The position numbers and the translations under genes are program-made. This document shows, in pieces, positions 62,176 to 64,000 of a stretch of 64,000 bases of DNA. Location: positions 355,152-419,151 of the forward strand of contig NZ_KE384567.1 of NCBI RefSeq assembly GCF_000426765.1, read 5' to 3'. The first letter of the stretch is position 1. Every line of letters starts with the position of its first letter. Origin of the DNA: Vibrio litoralis DSM 17657 (lineage in GTDB: Bacteria > Pseudomonadota > Gammaproteobacteria > Enterobacterales > Vibrionaceae). Under the pieces are notes generated by a model, which saw nothing but the letters and a program-made list of their open reading frames with translations, was not told the origin of the DNA and ran no database searches.

Positions 62176-63063
62176 ATGAGTAGCGCTATGAATGAATATC
62201 AACATATACTCGAGATTCACCCTCATCCATGCGTCATTCATATTGACTTCAAACCGCTCTATGCCAACGATGCCTTTGCTCGCTTTAGTGGCTTAAAAAG
62301 CGCAGATCAAATTCTGGATATGGAATCACTAATGGTGCTAATTAACCCTGAAGAAAGGGAAGAAGCACTAATCCGTTATCAAAAAGCCTTCGCAGAGCAA
62401 CAAACCGACCCCAAATTGATCGCCCATACCGATTTACTTGGTAACCCGGTGATGGTTGAAATTATTGATAAACTGATCACTTGGAAGGGCCAAAAAGCAG
62501 TTTGTACTTTTATTAGTATTGTGACGGATACCGTCAATAAACAGCGTCGCTTAAAAAAATTAGCCGAACAAGACCCGCTCACTCAATTACATAATCGCCG
62601 CTATATCATCAACAAACTCACTCAGTTACACCATACCGATGTTGCACAAGAATTTTTTATGGCAATCGTTGATATCGATTACTTTAAAAAAGTAAATGAT
62701 ACTTATGGGCATTTTGCTGGTGACAAAACTCTGCAGCAATTTGCAGAAAAACTACAAGACTTTGTGGGAGTAAATGATTATCTTGCTCGTCTAGGGGGCG
62801 AAGAGTTTATCTTGCTAATTCGTTCTGATTCATCTCAACAAGTTATGACTCGTTTGGAATCACTACGTTCTGCAATTGAAAATCATCATTTTATTGTGTC
62901 AGTGGAAGAAGATATTCAGCCATTACGAATTCGCTGTACTCTCTCTATGGGTGTCACGCAAATCCAGAAAGGTGAAAAGATTGATTTAAGCTATATTCGT
63001 GCCGACCAAGCGCTTTATTTAGCCAAGCATCAAGGCCGTAATCAAGTCATCATCAAAGATTAA
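62176..63063 (+). CDS. PAS-GGDEF diguanylate cyclase
   Basis: A predicted cytoplasmic c-di-GMP synthase of 295 residues without TM segments. A PAS-like sensor (about 8-120: HPHPCVIHIDFKPLYANDAFARFSG...LITWKGQKAVCTFISIVTDTV) is joined by a short linker to a GGDEF domain (about 130-295: DPLTQLHNRRYIINKL...IVDIDYFKKVNDTYGHFAGDKTL...LARLGGEEFILLI). The active-site GGEEF is intact. The RxxD product-inhibition site normally found five residues before it is absent (FVGVNDYLARLGGEEF). GAGG precedes the ATG. It sits where endA is found in E. coli. The PAS ligand is unknown. Confidence 0.92.
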   Translation: MSSAMNEYQHILEIHPHPCVIHIDFKPLYANDAFARFSGLKSADQILDMESLMVLINPEEREEALIRYQKAFAEQQTDPKLIAHTDLLGNPVMVEIIDKLITWKGQKAVCTFISIVTDTVNKQRRLKKLAEQDPLTQLHNRRYIINKLTQLHHTDVAQEFFMAIVDIDYFKKVNDTYGHFAGDKTLQQFAEKLQDFVGVNDYLARLGGEEFILLIRSDSSQQVMTRLESLRSAIENHHFIVSVEEDIQPLRIRCTLSMGVTQIQKGEKIDLSYIRADQALYLAKHQGRNQVIIKD

Positions 63064-63168
63064 TGCACATATCGTAAAACATAGTGTGTGAAGTTAACCT
63101 TGCCCCTTGTTTTTTACTGTTAAAACATCCATGTTAAGAAAAGCAATTAAGCTTACACAGGTCATGAC

Positions 63169-63900
63169 ATGAGAATCCCGAGAATTTACCATCCCCAAGC
63201 TATCGAACAGCTAGGGGAAATCCACTTATCTGAAGACGCAGCCGGTCATGTTGGCCGAGTACTGCGTATGACTCAAGGCCAAGACCTTTTACTCTTTGAT
63301 GGTTCTGGGGTGGAATTTCCTGCCGTGATCCTTGCTGTCTCAAAAAAGAATGTGACGGTAGAAATCAAAGAGCGTATCGAACGTAGTATTGAATCACCGT
63401 TAGATCTACATCTTGGTCAGGTCATTTCTCGTGGTGACAAAATGGAGTTCACCATTCAAAAAGCGGTCGAACTAGGGGTCAATACCATTACGCCTTTAAT
63501 TTCAGAGCGTTGTGGTGTCAAACTCAATGCAGAACGTTTCGAGAAAAAACTGCAACAATGGCAAAAAATCGCGATTGCCGCCTGTGAGCAATGTGGTCGT
63601 AATATCGTGCCGACCGTTCGCCCTTTGATGCAGCTAGAACAATGGTGCGCAGAAGATTATGATGGGTTAAAGCTCAACCTTCATCCTAGAGCAAAGTACT
63701 CCATCAATACTCTGCCAGCACCGGTCAGTAAAGTACGTCTACTGATTGGCCCTGAAGGTGGCCTGTCTGATGAAGAAATTCAAATGACCGAACAATATCA
63801 GTTTGAAGAAACACTCTTAGGCCCACGCGTGCTACGTACAGAAACCGCTGGCATATCAGCAATTACCGCCCTACAAGTTCGCTTTGGCGATCTCGGTTAA
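63169..63900 (+). CDS. rsmE: 16S rRNA (uracil(1498)-N(3))-methyltransferase RsmE
   Basis: SPOUT-fold methyltransferase acting on U1498 in the 30S decoding region. The 243-aa product has an N-terminal PUA-like domain ([47 protein letters not shown]). The C-terminal trefoil-knot domain has [38 protein letters not shown], and the SAM loops [14 protein letters not shown] and [21 protein letters not shown]. The following gene start at 63996 fits gshB, its usual neighbour. Confidence 0.97.
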   Translation: MRIPRIYHPQAIEQLGEIHLSEDAAGHVGRVLRMTQGQDLLLFDGSGVEFPAVILAVSKKNVTVEIKERIERSIESPLDLHLGQVISRGDKMEFTIQKAVELGVNTITPLISERCGVKLNAERFEKKLQQWQKIAIAACEQCGRNIVPTVRPLMQLEQWCAEDYDGLKLNLHPRAKYSINTLPAPVSKVRLLIGPEGGLSDEEIQMTEQYQFEETLLGPRVLRTETAGISAITALQVRFGDLG

Positions 63901-63902
63901 GC

Positions 63903-63935
63903 TATCCCCAAGTGACCTTAAGATACTTGGATATA
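63903..63935. repeat. minimal remnant of the 267-bp element (paired ends)
   Basis: TATCCCCAAGTGACCTTAAG is directly followed by ATACTTGGATATA. These are the left and right terminal repeats of the element with the whole interior missing. It lies two bases after the rsmE stop. Confidence 0.65.
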
Positions 63936-63943
63936 AATATCTC

Positions 63944-63968
63944 AATATCGCGATAAAAAAGCGATATT
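63944..63968 (+). terminator. hairpin after rsmE
   Basis: AATATCGC (63944-63951) and GCGATATT (63961-63968) form an eight-base perfect stem with a nine-base loop. No T run follows, so termination is doubtful. Confidence 0.35.
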
Positions 63969-63995
63969 AATGAATTCGCCAACTATGGAGTATCA

Positions 63996-64000
63996 ATGAT
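63996..64000 (+). CDS. gshB: start of next gene, probably glutathione synthetase GshB
   Basis: Only ATGAT is inside the window. TGGAG lies six bases before it, a good ribosome site. E. coli GshB starts Met-Ile and follows rsmE, so synteny supports gshB. Nothing else can be shown from five bases. Confidence 0.4.

Overview
The window is a stretch of core chromosome from a Vibrionaceae-like gammaproteobacterium (Vibrio or a close relative). The evidence is gene order: csrA/alaS/recX/recA/pncC, mutS-rpoS-nlpD-pcm-surE-truD-ispF-ispD-ftsB, eno-pyrG-mazG-relA-rlmD/barA, lepA-lepB-rnc-era-recO-pdxJ-acpS, rpoE-rseABC/nadB, zapA-6S RNA-ygfA-rpiA-serA, tkt-epd-pgk-fbaA-mscS and metK...sprT...rsmE all match conserved gammaproteobacterial blocks, and the proteins are close in length and motif to the E. 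coli ones. No rRNA, CRISPR array, prophage, transposase or integrase was seen.

Layout. 1-520: four tRNA genes on the minus strand, two Arg(ACG) and two Ser(GCT), alternating. 0.8-6.5 kb: csrA, alaS, recX, recA and pncC on the minus strand, with a LexA box inside the recA promoter. 6.6-9.6 kb: a two-gene TAXI-type TRAP transporter, the most accessory-looking cargo. 10-12.6 kb: mutS, convergent with rpoS. 12.6-18.6 kb: the rpoS-to-ftsB series. 18.9-26.9 kb: eno, pyrG, mazG, relA, rlmD, divergent from barA (27-29.9 kb). 30-36.5 kb: the lepA-to-acpS operon. 36.6-39.3 kb: the sigma-E operon rpoE-rseA-rseB-rseC, divergent from nadB. 41.4-43.5 kb: cptA/sdhE and ygfZ. 43.5-44.4 kb: a gene-poor interval with a candidate small RNA and a 66-codon basic protein gene. 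44.4-47.4 kb: ubiI, ubiH, ygfB. 47.7-51 kb: zapA, 6S RNA, ygfA, rpiA, serA. 51-58.9 kb: yggE, mscS, fbaA, pgk, epd, tkt on the minus strand. 59.2-64 kb: metK (with MetJ boxes), a DUF2189-type membrane protein, sprT, a PAS-GGDEF protein, rsmE and the first bases of a gene that is probably gshB.

Functional themes: global regulation (CsrA and BarA of the same signalling pathway, RpoS, RpoE with its anti-sigma system, RelA, LexA-controlled RecA, 6S RNA), DNA repair (RecA, RecX, RecO, MutS), translation and RNA maturation (AlaS, tRNAs, LepA, Era, RNase III, TruD, RlmD, RsmE), central carbon metabolism (Eno, Pgk, FbaA, Tkt, RpiA) and cofactor synthesis (IspD/F, PdxJ, NadB, UbiH/I, Epd, MetK).

The least explained material is intergenic. 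Two near-identical 267-bp elements with terminal inverted repeats lie in opposite orientation, each ending about 25-30 bp upstream of a start codon (mutS, ygfZ). A truncated copy lies upstream of nadB and a minimal terminal-repeat pair follows rsmE. The elements show a paired base change that preserves an internal hairpin. A structured, terminator-ended candidate small RNA between ygfZ and the 66-codon gene is the best new-gene candidate.
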